From assembly GCF_008080435.1 (NCBI RefSeq), contig NZ_VRKN01000015.1, forward strand, positions 28,713 to 92,712: DNA of 64,000 nucleotides, read 5' to 3'. This DNA is from Enterobacter asburiae. GTDB taxonomy: Bacteria; Pseudomonadota; Gammaproteobacteria; Enterobacterales; Enterobacteriaceae. The translations under genes and the position numbers were made by a program. The notes beneath the pieces are model-generated. The model did not search any database, had not been told where the DNA came from, and saw only the letters and a program-made list of their open reading frames with translations. Shown here in pieces: positions 16,403-24,715 of the stretch. The stretch's first letter is position 1. Every line of letters begins with the position of its first letter.

Positions 16403-17047
16403 ATGTTGGCTGCACATATTGGAAAATTTGCCATGACTCTGGGGGCGCTGCTGGTCAGCGGTCAGCTTTTTGCACACTCGCACGGCCATCAGATGACCGA
16501 AGCGGAACAGAAAGCTGCGAGCGGCGTGTTTGAGGATAAGGACGTGAAGGACAGAGCGCTGTCTGACTGGGACGGGACCTGGCAGTCGGTCTATCCGTTC
16601 CTGCTGGACGGCTTGCTGGACCCGGTGTTTAAACAGAAGGCGCAGAAGGATAAAAGCAAATCATTTGATGAGGTAAAAGCCTACTACCGAACGGGTTATG
16701 CGACGGATGTGGATGCCATCGGCATCGAAAATAACGTGATGGAATTCCATAAAGGCAACGCGGTCAGCCGCTGTCATTATGATTACAGCGGCTACAAAAT
16801 ACTGACCTACGCATCGGGCAAAAAAGGCGTTCGCTACCTGTTTGAGTGTAAGGACGCCAGCAGCAAGGCACCGAAGTTTGTGCAGTTCAGCGACCACACC
16901 ATCGCGCCGAAAGCCTCTTCGCACTTCCATATTTTCATGGGCAACACCTCCCACGAGGCGCTGCTGAAAGAGATGGATAACTGGCCGACTTATTATCCGA
17001 ATGAGATGTATAAAGAGCAGGTAGTAGAAGAAATGCTGCACCACTGA
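16403..17047 (+). CDS. zinT: Periplasmic zinc/cadmium-binding protein ZinT
   Basis: 214 residues. A signal peptide ends near LFAHSHGHQ, leaving a mature N-terminus with the metal-binding His motif HSHGH. The rest is the ZinT (YodA) lipocalin-like fold, with SHFHIFMG near residue 175 supplying the core histidines. ZinT binds zinc in the periplasm and works with ZnuA under zinc starvation. GAGGA precedes the ATG. The Zur palindrome upstream fits this role. Length and ending (EMLHH) match E. coli ZinT. Confidence 0.95.
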   Translation: MLAAHIGKFAMTLGALLVSGQLFAHSHGHQMTEAEQKAASGVFEDKDVKDRALSDWDGTWQSVYPFLLDGLLDPVFKQKAQKDKSKSFDEVKAYYRTGYATDVDAIGIENNVMEFHKGNAVSRCHYDYSGYKILTYASGKKGVRYLFECKDASSKAPKFVQFSDHTIAPKASSHFHIFMGNTSHEALLKEMDNWPTYYPNEMYKEQVVEEMLHH

Positions 17048-17054
17048 TGCTTTA

Positions 17055-17090
17055 TTGCCGGGTGGCGGCTACGCCTTACCCGGCCTACAA
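17055..17090. repeat. REP element
   Basis: GCCGGGTGGCGGCTACGCC followed by TTACCCGGCCTACAA is the classic enterobacterial REP palindrome with the usual mismatched centre. It lies between the convergent ends of zinT and ydeE, a normal intergenic location. Confidence 0.88.
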
Positions 17091-17093
17091 ACG

Positions 17094-18287
17094 CTACGCC
17101 ACGTTGGGCGTTTCGCACCACGCCTTCACGCTCATGCCGCGCAAAATCATCAGCCACGCAATGACGATGGCGACCATCATGATCACAAACAACGACCAGT
17201 GCGGCAGGTTGGTCAGGATAATACCGGTGATCATCGGGTTTGCCGCCGCGCCGAGCCAGCCCAGCGCCTGCGCGGAGAAATAACTTGCCTTCATTCCCGG
17301 CGGGGCAATGTTGTCGATCAGCATATATTCGCCCGGCGCATAGATAATCTCACCCAGGGTAAAGATGGCGGCAGCGATGCCCCAGTAAACCAGGTTTTCT
17401 CCGGAGAGCATAAAGCCACCCAGCCCCACGATAAAAAACAGGGTGGCGAGGGTCATCAGCGGGCGAATATTGCTGGCAGTGATCTTACGACCCAGTGCAT
17501 ATTGCAGCGTTACCACCACGGCGGCGTTGACGGGCAATACCACGGCGACCACCTTTTCGGCGAAATTACTGTCTGCATGCGCGGCCAGGACATATTGCGA
17601 AATGCAGGTCGCGAACGATCCGCCGACGTATGACGCGAGCAGGCCAGACAGCGTGTACCAGAACAGCGCGCGGTCTTTCAGCAATACCGACGGCTGCCAG
17701 GGTTGCTTCTCCTCGGCGGTATCTAACGCAACGCTTTTCTGCACAAAGAAATGGATGAATCCAAGCGGCAGAGCGGCGCAGAAGGCTGCCAGCCAGAACG
17801 GTAGCTGCAGGCTGTACATCACCAGCAGAGTGCCAATCGGTGGTCCGATCGTCCAGCCAATGTTCAGAAAGCTGTAGTTCAGCGAGAAAACGCGCGCTTT
17901 TTGGCTCGTGGTGAGCACGTCGGAGAACCAGGCCTTCAGCACCGTCGAAAAGACGGAATAGGCGCAGTTGATCAGGGCAAAGAACAGCACCACCAGCGTG
18001 ACGTTATCGACCAGCGGGATCGCGACAAATCCGGCGATAAAGGCCACGATCGCGATCAGAATGTAGCGTTTTTTATCAAACTTATCGGCAAGAATGCCAA
18101 AGCCCAGGCTGAATACCACGCCGATAGTCAGCGCAATCGTCAGGGCATAACCAATATTCTCGACGCTCATGCTATAAACGCGCGTGAGATAAATGGTCAT
18201 AAACGGCAGCGTTGCCCCACGACCAATGGTTAATAACAATGACGATGCCAGCAGCGCTGCGGTTGAGCGCCTGAGAGATGGTTTCAT
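17094..18287 (-). CDS. ydeE: MFS transporter YdeE
   Basis: 397 residues with 12 predicted membrane helices. The N-terminus (RRSTAALLASSLLLTIGRGA) and FGILADKFDKKRY in the first cytoplasmic loop match E. coli YdeE closely. YdeE is an inner-membrane exporter linked to dipeptide and arabinose efflux. As in E. coli it is divergent from eamA, with a 192-bp gap that shows no further gene. Confidence 0.93.
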   Translation of the reverse strand: MKPSLRRSTAALLASSLLLTIGRGATLPFMTIYLTRVYSMSVENIGYALTIALTIGVVFSLGFGILADKFDKKRYILIAIVAFIAGFVAIPLVDNVTLVVLFFALINCAYSVFSTVLKAWFSDVLTTSQKARVFSLNYSFLNIGWTIGPPIGTLLVMYSLQLPFWLAAFCAALPLGFIHFFVQKSVALDTAEEKQPWQPSVLLKDRALFWYTLSGLLASYVGGSFATCISQYVLAAHADSNFAEKVVAVVLPVNAAVVVTLQYALGRKITASNIRPLMTLATLFFIVGLGGFMLSGENLVYWGIAAAIFTLGEIIYAPGEYMLIDNIAPPGMKASYFSAQALGWLGAAANPMITGIILTNLPHWSLFVIMMVAIVIAWLMILRGMSVKAWCETPNVA

Positions 18288-18479
18288 ATTCTGCCCGACA
18301 AATGCTTATGCTTTTTTTGTTGTGTTATAAAAGGAGTATCACGCTATAAGGGGCTTGTATAGCACCTAATTTATCCGTAAGTGCTTCGCCTGACTGCCAG
18401 AATTAATGATCTTCTCGTGGCGCTATTTTTTCTGTTACCTTGAAGTGTTAACAAATAATTAATAATTCAGGGGCAGGGT

Positions 18480-19385
18480 ATGACACGTAAAGACGGGCTG
18501 CTGGCGTTGCTGGTGGTCGTAGTATGGGGACTCAATTTTGTGGTCATTAAGCTGGGGTTACACAACATGCCTCCGCTGATGCTGGCCGGTTTACGTTTTC
18601 TGCTGGTTGCGTTCCCGGCCATCTTCTTTGTCGCCCGTCCGAAGATCCCGTTAAAACTGCTGCTGGGCTACGGTCTGACCATTAGCTTCGGCCAGTTCGC
18701 GTTTCTCTTCTGCGCGATTAAGTTCGGTATGCCGGCTGGGCTGGCCTCGCTGGTGTTACAGGCGCAGGCGTTCTTTACCATTATTCTCGGCGCGTTTGTG
18801 TTTGGCGAGCGCCTGCAGGGCAAACAGCTGGCGGGCATTACGCTGGCGGTGTTTGGCGTACTGGTGCTGATAGAGGCCAGCCTGAATGGCCAGCATGTGG
18901 CGCTGCTCGGCTTTATGCTGACGCTGGCTGCAGGGCTGAGCTGGGCCTGCGGGAATATCTTTAACAAGCTGATTATGCAGCACGAGGCGCGCCCGCAGGT
19001 GATGTCCCTGGTGGTCTGGAGCGCCTTGATCCCCGTCTTACCGTTTATGGTCGCGGCGTTGATTCTGGATGGCCCGGCCGTCATGCTCAACAGTCTGGTC
19101 GAGATCGACCTGACCACAATCCTTTCTCTTGTCTATCTGGCCTTTGTCGCCACCATTGTGGGCTACGGGATCTGGGGATCGCTGCTGGGGCGTTATGAAA
19201 CCTGGCGCGTGGCGCCGTTATCCCTGCTGGTGCCGGTGGTGGGGCTTGCCAGTGCGGCACTCTTACTGGATGAAACGCTGAGCGCGCTGCAGCTGTTTGG
19301 CGCCGTGCTGATCATGGCCGGGTTGTATATCAATGTCTTTGGCCTGCGCGTGCGTCGGGCGACGCGGGTAAGAGAAAAGGCATAA
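18480..19385 (+). CDS. eamA: O-acetylserine/cysteine exporter EamA
   Basis: 301 residues, ten membrane helices in two EamA repeats. The sequence follows E. coli EamA (YdeD) nearly throughout (LLALLVVVVWGLNFVVIK; GLASLVLQAQAFFTIILGAF). It exports O-acetylserine and cysteine metabolites. CAGGGGCAGGGT precedes the ATG. It is convergent with marRAB and shares the hairpin at 19392-19409. Confidence 0.95.
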   Translation: MTRKDGLLALLVVVVWGLNFVVIKLGLHNMPPLMLAGLRFLLVAFPAIFFVARPKIPLKLLLGYGLTISFGQFAFLFCAIKFGMPAGLASLVLQAQAFFTIILGAFVFGERLQGKQLAGITLAVFGVLVLIEASLNGQHVALLGFMLTLAAGLSWACGNIFNKLIMQHEARPQVMSLVVWSALIPVLPFMVAALILDGPAVMLNSLVEIDLTTILSLVYLAFVATIVGYGIWGSLLGRYETWRVAPLSLLVPVVGLASAALLLDETLSALQLFGAVLIMAGLYINVFGLRVRRATRVREKA

Positions 19386-19409
19386 AAAAAAGCCCCGCGT
19401 CAGCGGGGC
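19384..19409 (-). terminator. Terminator of marRAB
   Basis: On the minus strand the stem is GCCCCGC (complement of 19403-19409), loop TGAC, GCGGGGC (complement of 19392-19398), followed by eight T residues (complement of 19384-19391). It lies 10 bp after marB and overlaps the eamA stop codon. Confidence 0.9.
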
Positions 19410-19418
19410 AAAAACGAA

Positions 19419-19637
19419 TCAGAGGCTGTGCTGATTATAATAAGGCACGCCTAATTCGTCGGATTTGTCGCTACCAGCACCCATATGGTTGAAATCATAA
19501 GGCGACTGGTCATGTGCTGACGGCAAAATCATCGTATCAGGATTATTTTGCTGCGTTGCACGAGGGGTTTGCTCCGCGAAGGTCTGGCTGGAGAACAGCA
19601 CCAGCAAGGCGAGGGCGGCGGAGGCGGTAACTTTCAT
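19419..19637 (-). CDS. marB: Multiple antibiotic resistance protein MarB
   Basis: 72 residues: signal peptide (VTASAALALLVLFSSQTFAE) and a short mature part whose end (GSDKSDELGVPYYNQHSL) matches E. coli MarB. It is a periplasmic protein reported to lower marA expression by an unclear route. Third gene of marRAB, 33 bp after marA. Confidence 0.93.
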   Translation of the reverse strand: MKVTASAALALLVLFSSQTFAEQTPRATQQNNPDTMILPSAHDQSPYDFNHMGAGSDKSDELGVPYYNQHSL

Positions 19638-19670
19638 GATTTCCTCGGTTACGTCTGTTACAGGCGATGA

Positions 19671-20057
19671 TTAACTACAGTGTTTTAACGGATACAGGTA
19701 TCGGGATTCGCCCGGCACGCTGGTGATTCGGTACTTATGAGGCGGCACGTCAAAATAGTTCTTGAACGTACGCGTCAGGGTTTGTTGCGATTCAAATCCG
19801 TAACGCTCCGCCAGATAAAGGATCGGCTCATTGCTTTCTTTCAATTTTTGGGCAATTTCCGTCAGCTTGCGGCTGCGAATATATTGACCTAATGAATGAC
19901 CGGTCTCTTTTTTGAACATCCGTTGCAGGTGCCATTTGGAGTAACCTGAACGCTCCGACACTTTTTCAAGGGAGAGCGGCGATTCCAGGTTATCTTCGAT
20001 CCAGTCCAAAATGCTATGAATGGTGATAGCGTCAGTATTGCGTCTGGACATCGTCAT
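19671..20057 (-). CDS. marA: AraC-family activator MarA
   Basis: 128 residues with no ligand domain, only two helix-turn-helix motifs. The first ~65 residues are essentially those of E. coli MarA ([20 protein letters not shown]), and the second motif contains [16 protein letters not shown]. MarA binds marboxes as a monomer and activates efflux (acrAB, tolC), micF and its own operon. It starts 14 bp after marR. Divergence from E. coli is limited to the last ~15 residues. Confidence 0.97.
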   Translation of the reverse strand: MTMSRRNTDAITIHSILDWIEDNLESPLSLEKVSERSGYSKWHLQRMFKKETGHSLGQYIRSRKLTEIAQKLKESNEPILYLAERYGFESQQTLTRTFKNYFDVPPHKYRITSVPGESRYLYPLKHCS

Positions 20058-20071
20058 ACCTCTTTTTCTGT

Positions 20072-20506
20072 TTACGGCAGTATTTTCTTCAGCAAAAGCT
20101 CAAGGGTTGCCACTTCATCTGCCGTTAAGTTTTTTGTTAGTTCCTGATGCAGTGTTTGTCCTACTAATTGATGACATTGCTCGCACATGGCCGCGCCATC
20201 GCTGGTCAGCTTCACCAGTACGCCGCGTTTGTCATTCGGGTTAGGGCTGCGTTCTATCCATCCTTTGCAGATCAGACGATCGAGCATGCGGGTTAACGCG
20301 CCCAGATCGACAGAGAGCACCTTTTTCAGCTCAACCGGTGTGATACACACTTCGCAGCGAATGGAACACAGCACTTTGAACTGTGTTGCGGTGATATCCA
20401 GCGGTGACAGATAGTCATTGAGCAGGCGATCTTTTTTCTGATTTACCATATGAATAAGACGACCCAGCGGAACAACGTCGTTAAAGATATCACTGGTGCT
20501 TTTCAC
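20072..20506 (-). CDS. marR: Repressor MarR
   Basis: 144 residues, winged-helix dimer. It starts with GTG as in E. coli ([20 protein letters not shown]). The DNA-recognition part is [19 protein letters not shown], followed by the wing [12 protein letters not shown]. The Cys corresponding to the copper-sensing Cys80 of E. coli is in LICKGW. It represses marRAB by binding marO and is relieved by phenolics such as salicylate. The frame is intact, with no sign of a resistance-type null mutation. Confidence 0.97.
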   Translation of the reverse strand: MKSTSDIFNDVVPLGRLIHMVNQKKDRLLNDYLSPLDITATQFKVLCSIRCEVCITPVELKKVLSVDLGALTRMLDRLICKGWIERSPNPNDKRGVLVKLTSDGAAMCEQCHQLVGQTLHQELTKNLTADEVATLELLLKKILP

Positions 20507-20604
20507 AATGGTTGCCCTGGCAAGTAGTTAGTCACGGCAGATATTATTGCTCAGGCAAGTATAAGTCAACTGAATGAGTCAGCCGATGCCACGAATTGCT
20601 AAAA
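20504..20604 (-). promoter_or_regulatory. marO: promoter, two MarR sites and marbox
   Basis: Read on the minus strand: a marbox (TTTTAGCAATTCGTGGCATC, 20604-20585); a -35 TTGACT (20569-20564); a 17-bp spacer containing MarR site I (ACTTGCCTGAGCAATA); a -10 TAATAT (20546-20541); and MarR site II (ACTTGCCAGGGCAACC, about 20525-20508) reaching the GTG of marR. The layout is that of E. coli marO with minor base changes. Confidence 0.92.
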
Positions 20605-20761
20605 CGTTTCATGAACTTTTTTTGAGGTCTTTCAAATCATATAGATAACTGTCAGTTATCTTTCCAGGGGGAAAATAATCGTTACGTTGCGCCCATGGCT
20701 GAATGTCACACTTTCACCCTATAATTGCTGTGTTAAATATGGATAAGGACGACAACGCACT

Positions 20762-21427
20762 ATGTTGGATTTAATAAAAGCAGTCAGCCTTGGGCTGGTG
20801 GTCTTGCTGCCGTTGGCTAACCCGTTAACGACGGTGGCGCTGTTCCTCGGGTTGGCAGGGAATATGAACAGCGCCGAGCGTAACCATCAGTCGATGATGG
20901 CCTCGGTGTATGTGTTTGCCATCATGATGGTGGCTTACTATGCCGGACAGGTGGTGATGAATACCTTCGGGATTTCTATCCCTGGCCTGCGTATCGCCGG
21001 GGGGCTGATTGTGGCCTTTATCGGTTTCCGCATGCTGTTCCCGGCGCAAAAAGCGCATGAGTCGCCGGAGGCGGCCAGCAAATCCGAAGAGCTGGAAACC
21101 GAACCGAGTGCGAATATCGCCTTTGTACCGATTGCCATGCCGAGCACGGCGGGGCCGGGTACCATTGCGATGATCATCAGTTCAGCATCAACGGTGCGTG
21201 ACAGCGCAACCTTCCCGGACTGGGTGCTGACGGTTGCGCCGCCGCTGATTTTTGCGATTATCGGGGTTATCGTGTGGGCGTCGCTGCGCAGTTCTGGCGC
21301 CATCATGCGCTGGGTAGGGAAAGGGGGTATCGAGGCGATTTCCCGTCTGATGGGCTTCTTACTGGTCTGTATGGGCGTGCAGTTTATTATTAACGGCGTG
21401 CTGGAAATTATTAAGACCTATCATTGA
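20762..21427 (+). CDS. marC: MarC (NAAT family) inner-membrane protein
   Basis: 221 residues with six membrane helices and two NAAT repeats ([31 protein letters not shown]). Matches E. coli MarC, divergent from marRAB across marO. Despite its name, MarC is reported not to contribute to multidrug resistance; its role is unknown. Confidence 0.94.
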   Translation: MLDLIKAVSLGLVVLLPLANPLTTVALFLGLAGNMNSAERNHQSMMASVYVFAIMMVAYYAGQVVMNTFGISIPGLRIAGGLIVAFIGFRMLFPAQKAHESPEAASKSEELETEPSANIAFVPIAMPSTAGPGTIAMIISSASTVRDSATFPDWVLTVAPPLIFAIIGVIVWASLRSSGAIMRWVGKGGIEAISRLMGFLLVCMGVQFIINGVLEIIKTYH

Positions 21428-21431
21428 TGTC

Positions 21432-21503
21432 TTGCCCGGCGGCGCTTCGCTTGCACGGGACTACGGGTCTTGTAGGCCGGGTAAGGCGAAGCCGCCACCC
21501 GGC
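21432..21503. repeat. BIME: two facing REP elements
   Basis: A degenerate REP (21432-21460, CTTGCCCGGCGGCGCTTCGC) and a complete REP in the other orientation (21472-21503, TAGGCCGGGTAAGGCGAAGC then CGCCACCCGGCA) form a BIME pair. It separates marC from the sotB remnant and runs up to the 3' break of the remnant. Confidence 0.85.
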
Positions 21504-21511
21504 AAAAAACA

Positions 21512-21849
21512 AACGTCACCCAGGTAGCCAATCGCCGACATCGATACGTGAAGTATTACCTGATTTCCCACCAGCGCGCCCGCGCCAATCCCCAGATTGA
21601 AAATCCCGGAGAACAGCGACATTGCGACGTCCGTTGCATCCGGCGCCAGAGCCAGGACTTTCACCTGCATGCCCAGACCAATAATCATGATCGCCACGCC
21701 CCAGAACAGGCTGAGGATCGCCAGATGGCGTTCACTGCCTGCGGCAGGCATCAGCAACAGCAGGCAGGCCAGCAGCAGACCGATGGCGCTGCTCACCAGC
21801 GTGGAGGCATGCCGGTTACCCAGCTTACCGAACAGCACGCTGCCAATAA
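21512..21849 (-). pseudogene. sotB: Remnant of sotB (L-arabinose/sugar efflux MFS), both ends missing
   Basis: About 112 codons reading [17 protein letters not shown] through [20 protein letters not shown] and [20 protein letters not shown] to SAIGYLGDV match the C-terminal third of SotB (about 396 residues). Upstream the frame meets TGA at once. Downstream it runs into the BIME, losing the last helix. E. coli has intact sotB exactly here, convergent with marC, so this is a deletion relic. The internal frame is undamaged, which suggests recent loss. Confidence 0.85.
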
Positions 21850-21961
21850 CTCAACCATTATGTGATGCAGATCTCAATATTTACTTTGTGAAAGCGGTAG
21901 CCGGGAACGCGGTTTTCATTGAATATAAAAGAACAACACAATAAAAACAGGCGGTAAGACA

Positions 21962-22750
21962 ATGCAGGAGATTGATTTTTATCTGGTAGATGCGTTCAGC
22001 GATACCTCGTTTGGCGGTAACCCGGCAGCCGTTTGCCCGCTGAAAGCGTGGTTACCCGATGAAACCTTACTGAAAATGGCGCAACAGCATAATCAGTCGG
22101 AAACGGCTTTTTTCGTCTGCAGTAAAGGGGGCATTGAGCTACGCTGGTTTACCACGCTCACAGAAGTCAATCTCTGCGGCCACGCTACGCTGGCGGCCGC
22201 GCATGTGCTGTTTACCGAGCTGGATTACCCGGATTCGCGGATCCACTTTGATACCGCTTCTGGCCGCCTGACGGTCAGCCGGGAGGGGGAGTGGATGACG
22301 CTGGACTTCCCTGCATGTCCAACCCATCAGGAGATCCCCCCGCCGGAGATGCTTTCGGCGCTGGGTATCAGCCGCTACGTTGAAGCCCGTAAAGGGCGTG
22401 CCTGGCTGATCGTACTGGAAAATCGCCAGCAGGTTGAAGCGCTTGCGCCGCGCTTCTCGGCGATGACGCCAGGTGAGCATAAGGTGAGCGTTACGGCGCG
22501 CGGTGAGGGGGAATATGATTTTGTCAGCCGCTTTTTCTCACCGGGCGTTTCCGTACCGGAAGACCCGGTCACCGGCTCCGCGCACACGATGCTGATCCCT
22601 TACTGGGGTGAAACGCTGGGGAAAACAATGCTGTTTGCCCGTCAGGTTTCAGCGCGCGGTGGCGATGTACGCTGTGAGCTGAAAGGCTCGCGCGTGCTGA
22701 TGAGCGGGCAGGCCACACTTTATCTGAAAGGCACAGTTTTTCTGCGCTAA
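21962..22750 (+). CDS. PhzF-family isomerase, first of a tandem pair
   Basis: 262 residues of the PhzF/YddE fold: two similar halves with the conserved GGNPAAVCPL near the N-terminus, HNQSETAFFV (the Glu matches the catalytic acid of PhzF), LCGHATLAAAHVLF, and DPVTGSAHT in the second half. The family catalyses isomerisation or epimerisation; the substrate here is unknown. The gene lies 112 bp after the sotB break and probably forms an operon with its paralogue 27 bp downstream. Confidence 0.87.
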   Translation: MQEIDFYLVDAFSDTSFGGNPAAVCPLKAWLPDETLLKMAQQHNQSETAFFVCSKGGIELRWFTTLTEVNLCGHATLAAAHVLFTELDYPDSRIHFDTASGRLTVSREGEWMTLDFPACPTHQEIPPPEMLSALGISRYVEARKGRAWLIVLENRQQVEALAPRFSAMTPGEHKVSVTARGEGEYDFVSRFFSPGVSVPEDPVTGSAHTMLIPYWGETLGKTMLFARQVSARGGDVRCELKGSRVLMSGQATLYLKGTVFLR

Positions 22751-22777
22751 ATAGCCATAACAAGAGAGGAAGAGACA

Positions 22778-23569
22778 ATGCAGGAAATTGATTTTTATCT
22801 GGTGGATGCCTTCAGCGACAAAACCTTTGGCGGCAACGCCGCAGCGGTATGTCCTCTGGAAGAGTGGTTGCCGGACGAGACGCTACTCAAAATGGCGCAG
22901 CAGCATAACCAGTCCGAGACCGCCTTTTTCGTGCGCACCGACGGCGGGTTTGAGCTACGCTGGTTTACCACGCTGGATGAAATTAACCTGTGCGGTCACG
23001 CCACGCTGGCCGCATCACACGTCATTTTCGAATACCTTGATTACCCGCATACCGAAATCACCTTCACCACGCGCTTTGTCGGCGAGCTGTCGGTCAAACG
23101 CAGCGGCGACTGGCTGACGCTGAACTTCCCCGCGTGGTCGACGGAGGTTGTCGAGACCCCACCCGAGTTGCTGTTTAGCGCGCTGGGCATCACGGAGGCG
23201 AAAGAGGTGCGCGTGGGTCGGGATTACATGGTGGTGCTGGAGAGCCAGCAGCAGGTGGAAGCGTTAACGCCGGATATTGGGGCAATGCTTCCGCTGGATA
23301 AAATGGTCTGCGTGACGGCGCCGGGAGAAGAATATGACTTCGTCAGCCGCTTCTTCTGCCCGGGCGAAGGGGTGCCGGAAGATCCGGTCACCGGATCCGC
23401 CCACAGCATGCTGATCCCGTACTGGAGCGAAAAGCTGGGTAAAACGTCACTCAATGCCCGCCAGGTGTCATACCGTGGCGGGGATTTGCGCTGCGAGCTG
23501 AAGGGCGACCGCGTGCTGATTGGCGGCCAGGCCACCTTGTATCTGAAAGGGCGTATCTTCCTGCGCTAG
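22778..23569 (+). CDS. PhzF-family isomerase, second of a tandem pair
   Basis: 263 residues. The first ~60 residues are almost identical to the previous gene (MQEIDFYLVDAFSD shared exactly), and both keep HNQSETAFFV, LCGHATLAA and DPVTGSAH. Divergence is concentrated in the middle (residues ~85-180). This is a local duplication with possible split of substrate range. RBS GAGAGGAAGAG precedes the ATG. It overlaps the convergent SDR gene by 4 bp. Confidence 0.87.
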   Translation: MQEIDFYLVDAFSDKTFGGNAAAVCPLEEWLPDETLLKMAQQHNQSETAFFVRTDGGFELRWFTTLDEINLCGHATLAASHVIFEYLDYPHTEITFTTRFVGELSVKRSGDWLTLNFPAWSTEVVETPPELLFSALGITEAKEVRVGRDYMVVLESQQQVEALTPDIGAMLPLDKMVCVTAPGEEYDFVSRFFCPGEGVPEDPVTGSAHSMLIPYWSEKLGKTSLNARQVSYRGGDLRCELKGDRVLIGGQATLYLKGRIFLR

Positions 23570-24243
23570 CTGAGGGAGGCGCCGCCGCATATCACCATCT
23601 CCTGGCCGGTGATGGCGGCGGCGTCTTCGCTAAGCAAGAAACTCACCAGTGCCGCCACCTCTTCTGGCGCGATTAAACGTCCGATTGGCGGACATTTTGG
23701 GGGCGAGGTTTTCCGCCCTGGTGCACTGAGCATCGGCGTTTGGGTGGCCCCTGGTGAGACCACGTTAGCCGTGATCCCGCGCGGGGCCAGTTCCGCCGCC
23801 CAGCTCCTGACCATTCCTACCATCGCCGCTTTGGTGGCAACATACTGCGATCGTCCTGCTGCACCACGAGAGGTTCTGCTGCCTATCGCCACAAACCGTC
23901 CTCCGGCAGCCATAGAGGGCGCAAAATGGTTAAACAGCGCCTCACAGGCCCGGACGTGGAGCTGCCACAGTGAGGCGCTAACGCGGCTTTCCAGCTGGCC
24001 CAATGGCGCGGCGGCCATCATCCCGGCGGCATGGATTACTGCCTGGGGCGAGGCGACGGTGTGCAGGGTGCTGCTCAACGCATCAGGATCGGTGATATCA
24101 ACGCGAAGACTTGTGAAGCCAGGCGTATCCAGCATCACGGCTCGGCGACTGAGCCCGGTGACCTGCCAGCCCTCCGCCAGTAATCGCTTAACGATGGCCT
24201 CACCAATTCCGGAGCTGGCCCCGGTGACGACGGCGTGACGCAT
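23566..24243 (-). CDS. Short-chain dehydrogenase/reductase
   Basis: 225 residues of a classical SDR: cofactor motif TGASSGIG at residues 7-14, AAGMMAAAPLG in the NAG position, a Ser in VAIGSRTSR, and the catalytic YVATK motif near residue 135. RLSRR-type residues after strand 2 hint at NADP preference, which is weak evidence. Last gene of the minus-strand operon running from the Fe-alcohol dehydrogenase. Probably oxidises or reduces a sugar-acid intermediate. Confidence 0.85.
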   Translation of the reverse strand: MRHAVVTGASSGIGEAIVKRLLAEGWQVTGLSRRAVMLDTPGFTSLRVDITDPDALSSTLHTVASPQAVIHAAGMMAAAPLGQLESRVSASLWQLHVRACEALFNHFAPSMAAGGRFVAIGSRTSRGAAGRSQYVATKAAMVGMVRSWAAELAPRGITANVVSPGATQTPMLSAPGRKTSPPKCPPIGRLIAPEEVAALVSFLLSEDAAAITGQEMVICGGASLS

Positions 24244-24244
24244 G

Positions 24245-24715
24245 TCAGACTTCCAGCATCGCGCGGGGAACCTTAAACACCGCTTTGCGGACCATCATCG
24301 GCGCCTCTACGGCGCACAGCGCCTGATGAGGTTCTCCGGGACAAAAGACCACAAAGCCACCCGCGGTCAGGCGGATCCTGACGCCGAGCCCGGCGGGTGA
24401 AGCGATAAAGAGATCCGGTTTACGCTCTTCGTCACCTGACCTGCCTGCGGGAAGCGTTCCAGCATAAATATGCTCTTCACCTGCTAACACAATCTGGATG
24501 TCCGCCCACTGATGATGATATTCCGTATGCCGCTCAGCTCGCGGCTGCGTTTGCGCCGGGCCAATGTGGCAAAACCACGACGCATTCTCAGGCTGCCAGC
24601 GTCCGTCATCGCGTTCGCTGAGGGCCTTCAACGTGCAATCCGGGCGGGAAAGCAGGGCGCACAGCGCTGGCGGTAGCCCTGCCAGCGACAGGGCGTTGAG
24701 ATGTCCGATAATCAT
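24245..24715 (-). CDS. YhcH/YjgK/YiaL-family protein (DUF386)
   Basis: 156 residues, cupin-like beta-barrel. HTEYHHQWADIQIVLAGEEHI (longest conserved stretch, near residues 68-88) and CPGEPHQAL supply the metal-binding His/Glu residues of the family. YhcH-type proteins accompany sialic acid and sugar-acid operons and may act as anomerases or isomerases. AAGGAG precedes the ATG at 24715, which overlaps the stop of the upstream gene (ATGA). The SDR gene begins two bases after its stop. Confidence 0.85.
   Translation of the reverse strand: MIIGHLNALSLAGLPPALCALLSRPDCTLKALSERDDGRWQPENASWFCHIGPAQTQPRAERHTEYHHQWADIQIVLAGEEHIYAGTLPAGRSGDEERKPDLFIASPAGLGVRIRLTAGGFVVFCPGEPHQALCAVEAPMMVRKAVFKVPRAMLEV

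Noticed and set aside
17094..18287. Multidrug efflux gene mdtG
   Set aside because: The N-terminus and loop sequences match YdeE, and the gene order with eamA and marRAB is that of ydeE.
21461..21838. Small intact MFS-like gene of 125 residues
   Set aside because: It is the inner part of SotB with both ends lost; the last residues come from a REP element, so it is a pseudogene.
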